64,000 bases of DNA from Paraburkholderia sp. BL21I4N1 (GCF_002973525.1 NZ_PVEN01000009.1:124001-188000), one strand, 5' to 3'. Counted from the stretch's first letter, positions 53,226 to 62,899 are shown. Numbers and translations are program-made. The notes: generated by a model not told the origin, from the sequence alone.

Positions 53226-54491
53226 GTGCGACTTTTTTCGCGACGCTGGCTCGCCCACCAGGGCAAGCGCTTCGACGCGCTGGGCTGCCGGGATTTCCGA
53301 CGCTTCACCTATGGCAATGGCCTGTCGCTGATCGGAACATGGTTGCAACGGGTCGGCGCGGGCTGGCTCGCATGGGACGCCAGCCATTCGAGCGTCTGGC
53401 TCGGCGTCGTGGCGTTCGCCGATCTGTTTCCCACGCTACTGTTCGCGCCGCTCGCGGGTGTGATGGCGGACCGCTGCGACCGGCGCAAGGTGATGCTGGT
53501 CTGCCAGTGCGTCGCGTTGGCCGTGACTGTCCTGCAGTGTGGTCTATTGCTGGCCGGTGCCCAGTCGCTCGCAGCGCTGCTGGTGACGACGTCGATCGCG
53601 GGTACCGCGAATGCGCTGTGTCAGCCCGCGCGGATGGCCTGGATATCGAGCCTCGTGCCGCCGCCGCGGCTCGCGTCGGCGGTGGCGATCAATTCGCTGT
53701 GCTTCAATCTCGCGCGTTTCGCCGGACCTGCTGTCGCGGGCGCGGTGCTGCTCGAATTTGGCGCGGCGGCGCTGTTTGGATTGAATGCGCTCAGCTATGG
53801 GGTCTTCATTGGCGTGCTAATGCGCCTGCCAGCTGCCCCAACGCCTGCCGTCATGGCGCCTTACGCCCGGTGGTTCGGCGACGCGCTGGACGGCTTTCGG
53901 TACCTTGGATCGGTCGCGTATCTAAGGGGCGTTTTTGTCATCACGGCGGCGTCGGCCGTGTGCATTCGCGGTATTCCGGAACTGGCGCCAGCCATCAGCG
54001 AACAACTGCTGCGGCAGGGGCCGCGTGGCTTCGCGTCGCTGGTGGCCGCGGCGGGCGCGGGAGCGTTGGCGGGTGGCGTCTGGTTCAGCGGGCGCGACGG
54101 CACGCGATGTGTGGCGACCCTGATCCGGCATCACGTGCTGGCGGCGTCGCTCGTTACATTGGCATTGGCGTTGACGCGCGATTTGCGGCTCGCGCTCGCG
54201 CTCTTCTTCGCGATGGGCTTTTCGGTCGTCGTGACCGGCATCGGGACGCAGACATTGATTCACCAGTCGGTGCCGGAGCAGATGCGCGGGCGTGTGCTGG
54301 GATCGTATGGGGTGATTTATCGCGCCGGACCGGCACTGAGCGCGTTGTGGCTCGGTGCGGCCGCGCCGCTCGCCGGACTGCGCACGGCGCTTGGATTGGG
54401 CGGCTTGCTGTGCGTGGCGGTGTGTTTCGTGGCGAGCGTCCGGGTGCGTCGGGCGGCTCGCAACATGGCGCGGCCGCGCCGAGCGCGTTAG
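53226..54491 (+). CDS. MFS exporter (EntS-like)
   Basis: This 421-aa protein has about 12 membrane helices and the MFS motif A-type loop LAGVMADRCDRRKVMLVCQC between helices 2 and 3. The start YGNGLSLIGTWLQRVGAGWL resembles the EntS/MFS_3 group that exports siderophores and other small products. It starts at GTG 53226, 9 nt after the ATP-grasp gene, so the two form one unit. Export of the locus product is inferred from position. Confidence 0.88.
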   Translation: MRLFSRRWLAHQGKRFDALGCRDFRRFTYGNGLSLIGTWLQRVGAGWLAWDASHSSVWLGVVAFADLFPTLLFAPLAGVMADRCDRRKVMLVCQCVALAVTVLQCGLLLAGAQSLAALLVTTSIAGTANALCQPARMAWISSLVPPPRLASAVAINSLCFNLARFAGPAVAGAVLLEFGAAALFGLNALSYGVFIGVLMRLPAAPTPAVMAPYARWFGDALDGFRYLGSVAYLRGVFVITAASAVCIRGIPELAPAISEQLLRQGPRGFASLVAAAGAGALAGGVWFSGRDGTRCVATLIRHHVLAASLVTLALALTRDLRLALALFFAMGFSVVVTGIGTQTLIHQSVPEQMRGRVLGSYGVIYRAGPALSALWLGAAAPLAGLRTALGLGGLLCVAVCFVASVRVRRAARNMARPRRAR

Positions 54492-54506
54492 CGCGGCTGA
54501 CTCACC

Positions 54507-56033
54507 TCACTCGCCCAGCGTCCCCGCCTCCTGCTGGTTCTGGTAATGCGCGCGTTTTTCCTCGTACATCAGCAGATCCGCGCGCTGCACGCCCGTTTCG
54601 AGCCGGTCGCCGCGCTGGCAGGTCGAGGCGCCCATCGAAAAACTCAGCGGCGAGCCCGGATAAAACTGGTTGTTCATCTCCACCAGCTGGCGGATCGCCT
54701 CTATCATCGCCGCGCCGCCACGTTCGTCGGTGTCGGGCATCAGGATCGCGAATTCGTCGCCGCCAATCCGCGCGGCGTGAAATGGCGTGTCCATCGCCTT
54801 GGCGAGCACTTCGCCGGCACGCCGCAACAGCGCGTCGCCGGCGGCGTGGCCGAGCTGGTCGTTGACGCGTTTGAGGCCGTTCAGATCGGCCATGATGATG
54901 GTCACCGGCCACGGGCCTTTACGCTCCAGGCGGTTCAGTTCATCGACATAGAACGAACGGTTGCGCAGTTTGGTCAGCACGTCGTGCTTGCCGAGGAATT
55001 CCAGGTAGGCTTCGGCCTTCTTGCGCGCGGTGATGTCGGTCAGCGCCACCAGCACCAGGTCCCAGTTTTGCTCGTGTCCCGGCAGCACGGAGAATTGCAG
55101 GTGCACATGCACCTCGCCGCCGTCGAGCGAATAGTTGAGCACCTCGCGCTGCTGGAACAGCTTGTTGTCCCACAGATCGATCAACTGCTCGCGAAAATGC
55201 GGCCGCATGTCGTCGCGGAATACGTCGGCCAGACGCGCCAGCAGCGTGGGTTTGTCTTTGGCGGCGAACATGTCGAGCGTGTGCTGGTTCACGTCGAGCA
55301 CATGGATTTCCTGCATGCAACGCTCGACGAACTCGGGGTGCACGTCGGTGAACACGCGAAAATCGCTGATGCCGGCCGCCCGCGCGTCGTCGAGCAGGCG
55401 TTTGACCGCGCTGAAGTCCTCCACCCACAGCGACACCGGCGAATGCTCGAACAGCCCGCGCACGTATTGTTCGGCGAGCGTGACGCGATGCCTGGCGCCT
55501 TCCAGTTCCGTGATGTCCTCGACCGACACCAGCACGCGGTCCCAGTTCGCTTCGTGGCCGGGCAGCACGGCGCCCTTGAGCAGCACGTCGAGGCGCCGGC
55601 CGCCGAGCGTGTAGTTGACCGTATGGCTCGTGAATTGCGAGTGACCCGCCCACAACTGGCACAGCTCTTCGAGGTGGGTCTTGAGCATGTCGTCGCGGAA
55701 TACGGCGGCCAGGTTGCCGGTGAGCGCGTCGAAATCGGCGGCTTCGAACTGCGTCAGCGTCTTCTGATTGACCTTGATGACGCGGATGCTGTGCGCGCAG
55801 TCGGCGACCCGGCTCGGGTCCGCGGCGAAGTAGGCGCGCAGATCCGTGACGCCTTCGGCTCGCCACGCGTCGAATAGCGCGCGCACGCCGCTGAAGTCTT
55901 CGAGCCAGAGCGAGACCGGTGCGAGTTCGAACATTTCGGAGTCGTCGCCCGCTGCCCCCCGCGGCGTTGCTTCGGGGCGGCTGATTTGCCGGGCGGCGGC
56001 GGAGGCGGGGTCGTGCGGGAGCATATCCAGCAT
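54507..56033 (-). CDS. Diguanylate cyclase with two PAS-like domains
   Basis: This 508-aa protein has two PAS-like modules of about 145 residues each (about 38-180 and 194-335) that are clear duplicates: both contain PVSLW.EDFS, VNQ.TL..F, NLAAVFRDDM or LADVFRDDM, and VLPGHE.NWD. A GGDEF domain follows, with the intact active site RIGGDEFAIL. It would make cyclic di-GMP in response to an unknown signal. No EAL domain is present. No membrane helix is seen, so it is cytoplasmic. Confidence 0.92.
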   Translation of the reverse strand: MLDMLPHDPASAAARQISRPEATPRGAAGDDSEMFELAPVSLWLEDFSGVRALFDAWRAEGVTDLRAYFAADPSRVADCAHSIRVIKVNQKTLTQFEAADFDALTGNLAAVFRDDMLKTHLEELCQLWAGHSQFTSHTVNYTLGGRRLDVLLKGAVLPGHEANWDRVLVSVEDITELEGARHRVTLAEQYVRGLFEHSPVSLWVEDFSAVKRLLDDARAAGISDFRVFTDVHPEFVERCMQEIHVLDVNQHTLDMFAAKDKPTLLARLADVFRDDMRPHFREQLIDLWDNKLFQQREVLNYSLDGGEVHVHLQFSVLPGHEQNWDLVLVALTDITARKKAEAYLEFLGKHDVLTKLRNRSFYVDELNRLERKGPWPVTIIMADLNGLKRVNDQLGHAAGDALLRRAGEVLAKAMDTPFHAARIGGDEFAILMPDTDERGGAAMIEAIRQLVEMNNQFYPGSPLSFSMGASTCQRGDRLETGVQRADLLMYEEKRAHYQNQQEAGTLGE

Positions 56034-56248
56034 GGGATTCTCGGGGTCGGAGTAGCCGCTATTCTAAGACGGTTAGGCGTTGGGTAAAAACAAACCCGCG
56101 CGGCGCGTCGCTTTTGCAGGGCCTGTCCGGCAAGCTAACGGCGCGCAGCGACTTCGGGCGAGGCCGCTCGCCAGCGTGTCTTCGAGTGCCTTGCTACACT
56201 GATCCGCCGTCGATTCCGTCTGCCAACCCGGTTAAAAAACGCCCCGTC

Positions 56249-57181
56249 ATGAAGCCATCCCTGCTGGTTCTGATTCCCCTGAACGACCCGAGCCGCGCCA
56301 GTATCGACGCGGCCTTCGACGCCATTCACGCCCCCGACAGCGCTCAGCGCGCCGCCGCGATCGCCGCGCACGGCGGGATCTTTCGCGCGGTGCTGACCAA
56401 CGGCACGACCGGGCTGAGCGCCGCGGAGATCGACCAGATGCCGCAACTCGAATTGCTCAGCGCGCTAGGCGCCGGCTACGAAAACCTCGCTGTCGACCAC
56501 GCCCGTGCGCGCGGGATCGTGGTCGTCAATGGCGCGGGCACCAACGACCATTGCGTGGCCGACCACGCGTTCGCGTTGCTGCTCGCGGTGGTGCGCGACG
56601 TGCCGCAACTCGACCAGGCGACCCGCGTGGGCGTCTGGCGCGACACGTTGCCCATGCGTCCGAACGTCTCCGGCAAGCGCCTCGGCATAGTCGGACTCGG
56701 CAATATCGGCGCGAAGGTCGCGCGCCGGGGCGGCGGCTTCGATATGGAGGTCGCTTATCACAACCGTACGCCGCGTGCGGGCTCGCCGCTGCGTTACTTC
56801 GACAGTGTGACGGCGCTCGCGCAGTGGAGCGATTTCCTGGTGGTGGCGACGCCGGGCGGCGCGGGCACGCGTCATCTGATCGACGCGAGGGTGCTCGACG
56901 CGTTGGGTCCGCAAGGCTTCGTGGTCAACGTGTCGCGCGGCAGCGTGCTCGACACGGCGGCGCTCGCGCAAGCCCTGGCCGCGGGGACGATTGCCGGCGC
57001 CGCGCTCGACGTCTACGAAGGCGAGCCGCATCCGCCCGAGGCGCTGCTGGCGCTGCGCAACGTGGTGCTGACACCGCATGTGGGCGGCCGGTCGCCGGAG
57101 GCGTTCGCGGCTTCGGTCGACAATTTCCTGAGCAACGCCAAACGGCATTTCGCCGGTGAGCCGGTGCTGACGCCGATCTGA
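56249..57181 (+). CDS. D-2-hydroxyacid dehydrogenase (glyoxylate/hydroxypyruvate reductase-like)
   Basis: This 310-aa protein has the family features: a catalytic domain, the Rossmann motif RLGIVGLGNIGAKVARRGGG, the Arg in FVVNVSRGSVLDTAAL, the Glu in DVYEGEPHPPEALL and the catalytic His in LTPHVGGRSPEAF. It fits NAD(P)-dependent 2-ketoacid reductases of the GhrB/hydroxypyruvate kind; the exact substrate is not known. ATG 56249 is chosen because upstream in-frame sequence lacks homology. Confidence 0.9.
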   Translation: MKPSLLVLIPLNDPSRASIDAAFDAIHAPDSAQRAAAIAAHGGIFRAVLTNGTTGLSAAEIDQMPQLELLSALGAGYENLAVDHARARGIVVVNGAGTNDHCVADHAFALLLAVVRDVPQLDQATRVGVWRDTLPMRPNVSGKRLGIVGLGNIGAKVARRGGGFDMEVAYHNRTPRAGSPLRYFDSVTALAQWSDFLVVATPGGAGTRHLIDARVLDALGPQGFVVNVSRGSVLDTAALAQALAAGTIAGAALDVYEGEPHPPEALLALRNVVLTPHVGGRSPEAFAASVDNFLSNAKRHFAGEPVLTPI

Positions 57182-57375
57182 TGCGGATTTGATGCGGATT
57201 TGATGCTGCGCCGATCGCATCACAACGGCCCCACTGAAAGCCAAACCGAAACTATCGGCGCCGCGGATAGTTTCTCTCACGAATAGCGATTTCCCTTGCG
57301 GGGCCGCGGCGCATAGGATGGTCGATATTGGATCATCAGCGCTTCGGTCAGCCGAAGCCGCGACGGAGACCCCGC

Positions 57376-60297
57376 ATGGAACACCACGCCCGCACGCAGG
57401 ACGAACGGCTCGAGGTCAAGACCACCACCTGTTACATGTGTGCGTGCCGCTGCGGGATTCGCGTGCATCTGCGCGAAGGCGAGGTGCGCTATATAGACGG
57501 TAACCCGGAGCACCCGCTCAACCAGGGCGTGATCTGCGCGAAGGGCGCCTCGGGCATCATGAAGCAGTATTCCCCCGCACGCCTGACCCAGCCGCTAATG
57601 CGTAAGCCCGACGCCGAGCGGGGCAGCGCGCAGTTCGAGCCGGTCACGTGGGACCACGCGTTCGAGGTGCTCGAAAAGCGCCTGGGTGCAATCCGCGCCA
57701 CCGACCCGAAGAAATTCGCGCTCTTCACCGGCCGCGACCAGATGCAGGCGCTGACCGGCCTGTTCGCCAAGCAGTTCGGCACGCCCAACTACGCGGCGCA
57801 CGGCGGCTTCTGCTCGTCCAATATGGCGGCCGGCATGATCTATACGATCGGCGGCTCATTCTGGGAATTCGGCGGCCCGGATCTGGACAGCGCGAAGCTG
57901 TTCTTCATGATCGGCACCGCCGAAGACCATCATTCGAATCCGCTCAAGATCGCCATTTCGAAGTTCAAGCGCGCGGGCGGACGCTTTATCGCGATCAATC
58001 CGATCCGCACCGGCTACGCCGCGATCGCCGACGAATGGGTGCCGATCAAGCCCGGCACCGACGGCGCGCTGTTCATGGCGTTCCTGCACGAACTGATCGC
58101 CGCCGACGCCTGGGACCACGAGTTCGTCCAGCGCTACACCAACGCGGCCGAACTCGTCGACCTCGACGAAAGCAGCGCCAACTTCGGCCTGTTCGTGCGC
58201 GATCCGCAGCGGCCGGCCGGCAATCCGCTGTTTCCGCAGAATCATCTATGGTGGGACGCCGCTGCCGCGCGCGCGGTGCCGCATCACACGCCGGGTGTGA
58301 CGCCTGCACTCGACGGCCGCTACACGCTCGAAGACGGCACGCCGGTCACGCCGTCGTTCGCGTTGCTGCGCGAGCGCGTGGCCACTTGCACGCCGGAGTG
58401 GGCGGCCGGGATTACGGGAATCGCGGCGGACACGATCCGCCGCCTCGCCGGCGAAATGGTCCAGGTGAGCCGCGACCACCGCATCACGCTGCCGATCCGC
58501 TGGACCGACGCCTGGGGCGAAACCCACGAAACGGTCACCGGCAACCCGGTCGCCTTTCACGCCATGCGCGGGCTCGCGGCGCATTCGAACGGCTTCCAGT
58601 CGATCCGCGCGCTGGCCGTGCTGATGTCGCTGCTCGGCACGATCGACCGGCCCGGCGGCTTTCGTCACAAGTCGCCATTTCCGCGCGCCGTGCCTCCCTC
58701 CGCGAAACCGCCGAATAGCCCCGACGCCGTCAAGCCGAACACGCCGCTCGCCACCGGCCCGCTCGGCTGGCCGGCCGCGCCCGAAGACCTATTTATCGAC
58801 GAGCAGGGCGGCCCGGTGCGGATCGACAAGGCCTTCTCGTGGGAATATCCGCTCGCCGTGCATGGCCTGATGCATAGCGTGATCACCAACGCGTGGCGCG
58901 GCGACCCGTACCCGATCGACACACTGATGATTTTCATGGCCAACATGGCGTGGAATTCGTCGATGAATACGATGAAAGTGCGCGAGATGCTGGTCGACAG
59001 GCATGCGGACGGCGAGTACAAGATTCCGTTTCTGGTGGTGTGCGACGCGTTCCAGTCGGAGATGACGGCGTTCGCCGATCTGATCTTGCCGGACACGACG
59101 TATCTGGAGCGCCACGACGCCATGTCGATGCTAGACCGGCCGATCTCCGAATTCGACGGTCCGGTGGATTCGGTACGCGTGCCGGTCGTGCCGCCCACCG
59201 GCGAGTGCAAGCCGTTCCAGGAAGTGCTGATCGAACTCGCTTCACGCCTGAAGTTTCCGGCCTTCACGAGCGCTGACGGAACGCGGCGGTTTCGCGACTA
59301 TCCCAACTTCGTGGTCAATTTCACGACCGCGCCGGAGTCCGGCGTCGGCTTTCTGATCGGCTGGCGCGGCAAGGACGGCGACAAGGCGCTGGTCGGCGAG
59401 CCGAATCCGAATCAATGGGAGCAATACGCGAAAAGCAACTGCGTGTTCCATTACCGCTTGCCCGAAGACATGCAGTACATGCGCAACTGCAACGGGCCGT
59501 ATCTCGACTGGGCGGTGAAGAAGGGCTTTCGCAAATTCAGCGAGCCGATCCTGATCCAGCTTTACTCCGACGTGATGCAGAAATTCCGGCTCGCCGCGCA
59601 GGGGCGCACGAGCGGCCGGCAACCGCCGGATCATCTGCGCGCGCGCGTCGAAACGTATTTCGATCCGCTGCCGTTCTGGTACGCGCCGCTGGAAAGCGCC
59701 GCGACAGACCTCGAACGTTTTCCGCTGGCCGCCGTGACGCAGCGGCCGATGGCGATGTACCACTCGTGGGATTCGCAGAACGCCTGGCTGCGGCAGATTC
59801 ATGGCGAGAACTATCTGTACATGAATCCGCTGATGGCCGCCGAAAACGGCATTGCCGACGGCAGCTGGATCTACGCCGAATCACAGTGGGGCCGCGTGCG
59901 CTGCATGGCGCGCTTCAGCGAAGCGGTCGAGCCGGGCACCGTGTGGACGTGGAACGCGATCGGCAAGGCGGCGGGGGCGTGGAACCTCAGCGCGGACGCG
60001 AACGAATCGCAGCGCGGCTTCCTGCTCAATCACCTCATCACCGACGAATTGCCGGCCGGCGACCACACGGCCGCGCGCTTCTCGAATTCGGATCCGGTGA
60101 CGGGGCAGGCCGCCTGGTACGACGTCAGGGTGCGGCTTTATCCGGCGGAAGCGGATGCACGTCAAACGTTGCCGCAGTTTGCGACGATGCCGGCGTTGCC
60201 GGGTTCGAACGGGGTGATCTCGCGCATCGTGCAGACGTATTTCGCGGGGCGGGGGGAGTTTGCGGCGCGCTTGCGTGGCGCGAGCGGACGTAAGTGA
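57376..60297 (+). CDS. Molybdopterin-bis-guanine-dinucleotide oxidoreductase, catalytic subunit
   Basis: This 973-aa protein, from ATG 57376, has an N-terminal 4Fe-4S motif (CYMCACRCGI, then CAKG) and the Mo/W-bisPGD domains. The likely metal ligand is Cys in GGFCSSNMAAG. The C-terminal molydopterin dinucleotide-binding part is present (MYHSWDSQNAWLRQIHGENY). It is close in layout to PhsA/PsrA and formate-dehydrogenase-like enzymes. Neither a twin-arginine motif nor a hydrophobic leader is present, so it should stay in the cytoplasm. It is followed by iron-sulfur and DmsC-type subunits. Confidence 0.9.
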   Translation: MEHHARTQDERLEVKTTTCYMCACRCGIRVHLREGEVRYIDGNPEHPLNQGVICAKGASGIMKQYSPARLTQPLMRKPDAERGSAQFEPVTWDHAFEVLEKRLGAIRATDPKKFALFTGRDQMQALTGLFAKQFGTPNYAAHGGFCSSNMAAGMIYTIGGSFWEFGGPDLDSAKLFFMIGTAEDHHSNPLKIAISKFKRAGGRFIAINPIRTGYAAIADEWVPIKPGTDGALFMAFLHELIAADAWDHEFVQRYTNAAELVDLDESSANFGLFVRDPQRPAGNPLFPQNHLWWDAAAARAVPHHTPGVTPALDGRYTLEDGTPVTPSFALLRERVATCTPEWAAGITGIAADTIRRLAGEMVQVSRDHRITLPIRWTDAWGETHETVTGNPVAFHAMRGLAAHSNGFQSIRALAVLMSLLGTIDRPGGFRHKSPFPRAVPPSAKPPNSPDAVKPNTPLATGPLGWPAAPEDLFIDEQGGPVRIDKAFSWEYPLAVHGLMHSVITNAWRGDPYPIDTLMIFMANMAWNSSMNTMKVREMLVDRHADGEYKIPFLVVCDAFQSEMTAFADLILPDTTYLERHDAMSMLDRPISEFDGPVDSVRVPVVPPTGECKPFQEVLIELASRLKFPAFTSADGTRRFRDYPNFVVNFTTAPESGVGFLIGWRGKDGDKALVGEPNPNQWEQYAKSNCVFHYRLPEDMQYMRNCNGPYLDWAVKKGFRKFSEPILIQLYSDVMQKFRLAAQGRTSGRQPPDHLRARVETYFDPLPFWYAPLESAATDLERFPLAAVTQRPMAMYHSWDSQNAWLRQIHGENYLYMNPLMAAENGIADGSWIYAESQWGRVRCMARFSEAVEPGTVWTWNAIGKAAGAWNLSADANESQRGFLLNHLITDELPAGDHTAARFSNSDPVTGQAAWYDVRVRLYPAEADARQTLPQFATMPALPGSNGVISRIVQTYFAGRGEFAARLRGASGRK

Positions 60298-60376
60298 CCG
60301 GACGCGCCGGGCGAGGAGCGCGGAGGCAGGTCCGCAAGCAGCAGGCGGCGAAAGACAGGCAGCGAAGGAGCCTTTG

Positions 60377-61141
60377 ATGACACAGATGGCATTGGTGATC
60401 GACCTGAACGTCTGCGTGGGTTGCCACGCGTGCGTGACGAGTTGCAAGGAGTGGAACACGTCGGGCGAATCGGGCAGTCTCGCGGACCTGAATCCGTACG
60501 ACTCGGACCCGTCCGGCACCTTCTTCAACCGGGTTCAGAGCTTCGAGGCGGGCAGTTTTCCGAACGCCGAGACGATCCATTTTCCGAAGTCGTGTCTACA
60601 CTGCGAAGACCCGCCATGCGTGCCCGTCTGTCCGACCGGTGCGAGCTATAAGCGTAAGGAAGACGGGCTCGTGCTGGTGGACTTCGACCGCTGTATCGGC
60701 TGCAAGTACTGCGCGTGGGCATGCCCCTACGGCGCGCGCGAACTCGACGAATCGCGCAAGGAAATGACCAAGTGCACGCTGTGCGTCGATCGGATTCACG
60801 ACGAGAATCTCTCCGAGCGGGATCGTCAGCCGGCTTGTGTGCTTGCGTGTCCCACCTCCGCGCGGTTGTTCGGCGATATTCACGACCCGGACTCGGTGGT
60901 GTCGAAAGCGATCGAGGAACGCGGCGGTTATCAGTTGATGCCCGAGTGGAACACGCGGCCCGCGAACCACTATTTGCCGCGTGTGCCGACCGAGGCCGCC
61001 GGCTGCGGCAGCGGCGCGTGCTCGTGCAAATCCACCGGTTCGGCGAGCGACTCGACGGATGCGACCCGTGCGCCGGCCTCGCTCGACGCACAACTCGAGC
61101 GCGGTGAACTGCATCTCGCGTCGATGGCAACGCGCATCTAG
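60377..61141 (+). CDS. Four-cluster ferredoxin subunit (DmsB/PsrB-like)
   Basis: This 254-aa protein has four 4Fe-4S motifs: CVGCHACVTSC, CLHCEDPPCVPVCP, CIGCKYCAWACP and CTLCVDRIH with CVLACP. It would carry electrons between the catalytic and membrane subunits. The tail has an added Cys-rich Ser stretch (CGSGACSCKSTGS) that is unusual for the family. The ribosome site is GAAGGAG. It lies 79 bp after the catalytic gene. Confidence 0.93.
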   Translation: MTQMALVIDLNVCVGCHACVTSCKEWNTSGESGSLADLNPYDSDPSGTFFNRVQSFEAGSFPNAETIHFPKSCLHCEDPPCVPVCPTGASYKRKEDGLVLVDFDRCIGCKYCAWACPYGARELDESRKEMTKCTLCVDRIHDENLSERDRQPACVLACPTSARLFGDIHDPDSVVSKAIEERGGYQLMPEWNTRPANHYLPRVPTEAAGCGSGACSCKSTGSASDSTDATRAPASLDAQLERGELHLASMATRI

Positions 61142-61170
61142 CGCATCCAGATAAGTAAGAGGACCTCGCG

Positions 61171-62121
61171 ATGAATCCGGCTTTCTCTGTCGTCTTCCTC
61201 ACCACCTTGAGCGGCGCGGCTCAAGGGCTGCTGATCGCGCTCGTCGGCGTGGAGAGCGCCGCGCAACTGGGGCTGATCGCGTCGCCCGGCGCCGCGTTCT
61301 ATGTCACCGGCGCGGGCGTGTCGGTGATCCTGGGCGGGCTCGGCCTGATCGCGTCGTTTTTCCATCTGGGGCACCCTGAACGCGCATGGCGAGCCATCGC
61401 CATGTGGCGCACGTCGTGGCTGTCGCGTGAATGTTTGTGCCTGCCGGCGTTTCTCGCCTGCGTGTTTTTCTACGGCGTCGCGCACTGGCTAGGCTCGCCA
61501 TGGTCGCTCGCGCTCGGCTGGCTCGGCGTGCTGGCGAGCGCCGCGCTGTTCGTCTGCACGGCGATGATTTACGCGTGCCTGCGCTTTCTGCAGGAGTGGG
61601 CCACGCCGCTTACGCTGGTCAACTTCGCGTTGCTCGGTTGCGCGTCCGGCTTCACGCTGGCGACCGCGTTGAGCGCCTGGTTCGTGCCCGCGCCGACCGG
61701 CGGCCTCGCGTTGTGTGCCTGCGTGCTGACGCTTGCCGGTTGTGCGAGCCGCTCGGCGTCGCTGGTGCGCAATGCGCGTTTGCGGCCGAAGTCGACCGTG
61801 CAGAGCGCCACCGGTATTCGCAATCCGAAACTGGTGCAGGTGTCGCGCGGGTTCACCGCCGGCGCGTTCAATCTGCGTGAGTTTTTCCACGGCAAATCGG
61901 CCGGCACGTTGCGCGGGATCAAATGGGGTTTCCTGGCGACGGCGTTCGTCGCACCGATCGTGTTGATTGCGCTGGGCGCGAGCTTGCGTTCGCTCGGCGG
62001 GTCGCTGAGTCTGCTGGCCGCCGCGTGTCTCGTGCAGTACGCGGGGCTGGTCGCGGAACGCTGGTTTTTCTTCGCCGAGGCGAAGCATCCGCAGAATCTG
62101 TATTACGCGCGGGTGGGGTGA
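61171..62121 (+). CDS. DmsC-type membrane anchor subunit
   Basis: This 316-aa protein has about eight membrane helices and the DmsC-like start NPAFSVVFLTTLSGAAQGLL, with LGLIASFFHLGHPERAWRAI following. DmsC-type anchors bind quinone and hold the enzyme at the inner membrane. It is the third gene of the operon, 29 bp after the ferredoxin subunit. Confidence 0.9.
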   Translation: MNPAFSVVFLTTLSGAAQGLLIALVGVESAAQLGLIASPGAAFYVTGAGVSVILGGLGLIASFFHLGHPERAWRAIAMWRTSWLSRECLCLPAFLACVFFYGVAHWLGSPWSLALGWLGVLASAALFVCTAMIYACLRFLQEWATPLTLVNFALLGCASGFTLATALSAWFVPAPTGGLALCACVLTLAGCASRSASLVRNARLRPKSTVQSATGIRNPKLVQVSRGFTAGAFNLREFFHGKSAGTLRGIKWGFLATAFVAPIVLIALGASLRSLGGSLSLLAAACLVQYAGLVAERWFFFAEAKHPQNLYYARVG

Positions 62122-62167
62122 GCAAGGTCAGCGGGCACGCAGACTCGCCGTCACGCGGCGCGTTAGT

Positions 62168-62899
62168 TTACTTCCCCGCGCGCGTTGGGCGGCGGCGTGG
62201 CGTGGCCACTTTTTTCGCGGCGGTAGATTCCGAAGCGCCCGCCGCGCCGGTCACGTTCGCCTTCTTGCCCGCTGCCTTACTTTTTCTCTTCGCCGCCTCG
62301 ACCGGTTTCGTATTATTGGCCAGCGACACGAATACCGAATGGTCGTCGTCGAACAACTGAAGCGTGCCGACCGAAATCAACTCCGCGACCCCGTCGCCGA
62401 GGTTGGTCACGCGATGCTGCTGCTGTGCGTCGAAATGCAGCGAGTCGCCTGAAGCCAGCAGATATTCCTTCTTGCCGACCGCGTAGCTCACCTGCCCCGA
62501 GAGCACATAAACGAATTCGTCGCCGCCATGCGCGACCCATTCGGAGCGGTATCCCTCCAGCAACTGCACCTTGACCGCGTTCAGCAGGCTGCCATTGAAG
62601 GTGGTGGAGAGTCGTTCGTAGCGCTGCTGGGTGTCGTCGAGCGAATAGGACTCGCGGGCGCCCTGGTGCGAATCCGGCTGCTCCTGACGCGGTTGATCGA
62701 CCAGCACCCCGAGCGGCACGTTCAGCGCCTTCGCGACATTGACGAGCGACGAAATCGAAATTCCCGTCAGATTGCGCTCGACCTGCGACATGAAGCCGAT
62801 CGACAGGTTCGCTGCCGACGCCACTTCCAGAAGCGTCAATTTCGCTTCCCGGCGCAAGCGGCGAATGCGCTGGCCGATGTGCATGATGTCGGAATCCAT
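62168..62899 (-). CDS. XRE-cupin transcriptional regulator
   Basis: This 243-aa protein has an N-terminal XRE helix-turn-helix (LTLLEVASAANLSIGFMSQV, TGISISSLVNVAKALNV) and a cupin domain (EWVAHGGDEFVYVLSGQVSY, LLASGDSLHFDAQQQHRVTN). A Lys/Ala-rich tail of about 45 residues (KRKSKAAGKKANVTGAAG) follows, which is uncommon in the family. It diverges from the aminopeptidase gene over 428 bp and converges on the molybdopterin operon. Confidence 0.92.
   Translation of the reverse strand: MDSDIMHIGQRIRRLRREAKLTLLEVASAANLSIGFMSQVERNLTGISISSLVNVAKALNVPLGVLVDQPRQEQPDSHQGARESYSLDDTQQRYERLSTTFNGSLLNAVKVQLLEGYRSEWVAHGGDEFVYVLSGQVSYAVGKKEYLLASGDSLHFDAQQQHRVTNLGDGVAELISVGTLQLFDDDHSVFVSLANNTKPVEAAKRKSKAAGKKANVTGAAGASESTAAKKVATPRRRPTRAGK

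Noticed and set aside
57179..57206. Short tandem repeat TGATGCGGATT just after the dehydrogenase stop
   Set aside because: Fewer than three copies of an 11-bp unit; most likely slippage without function.
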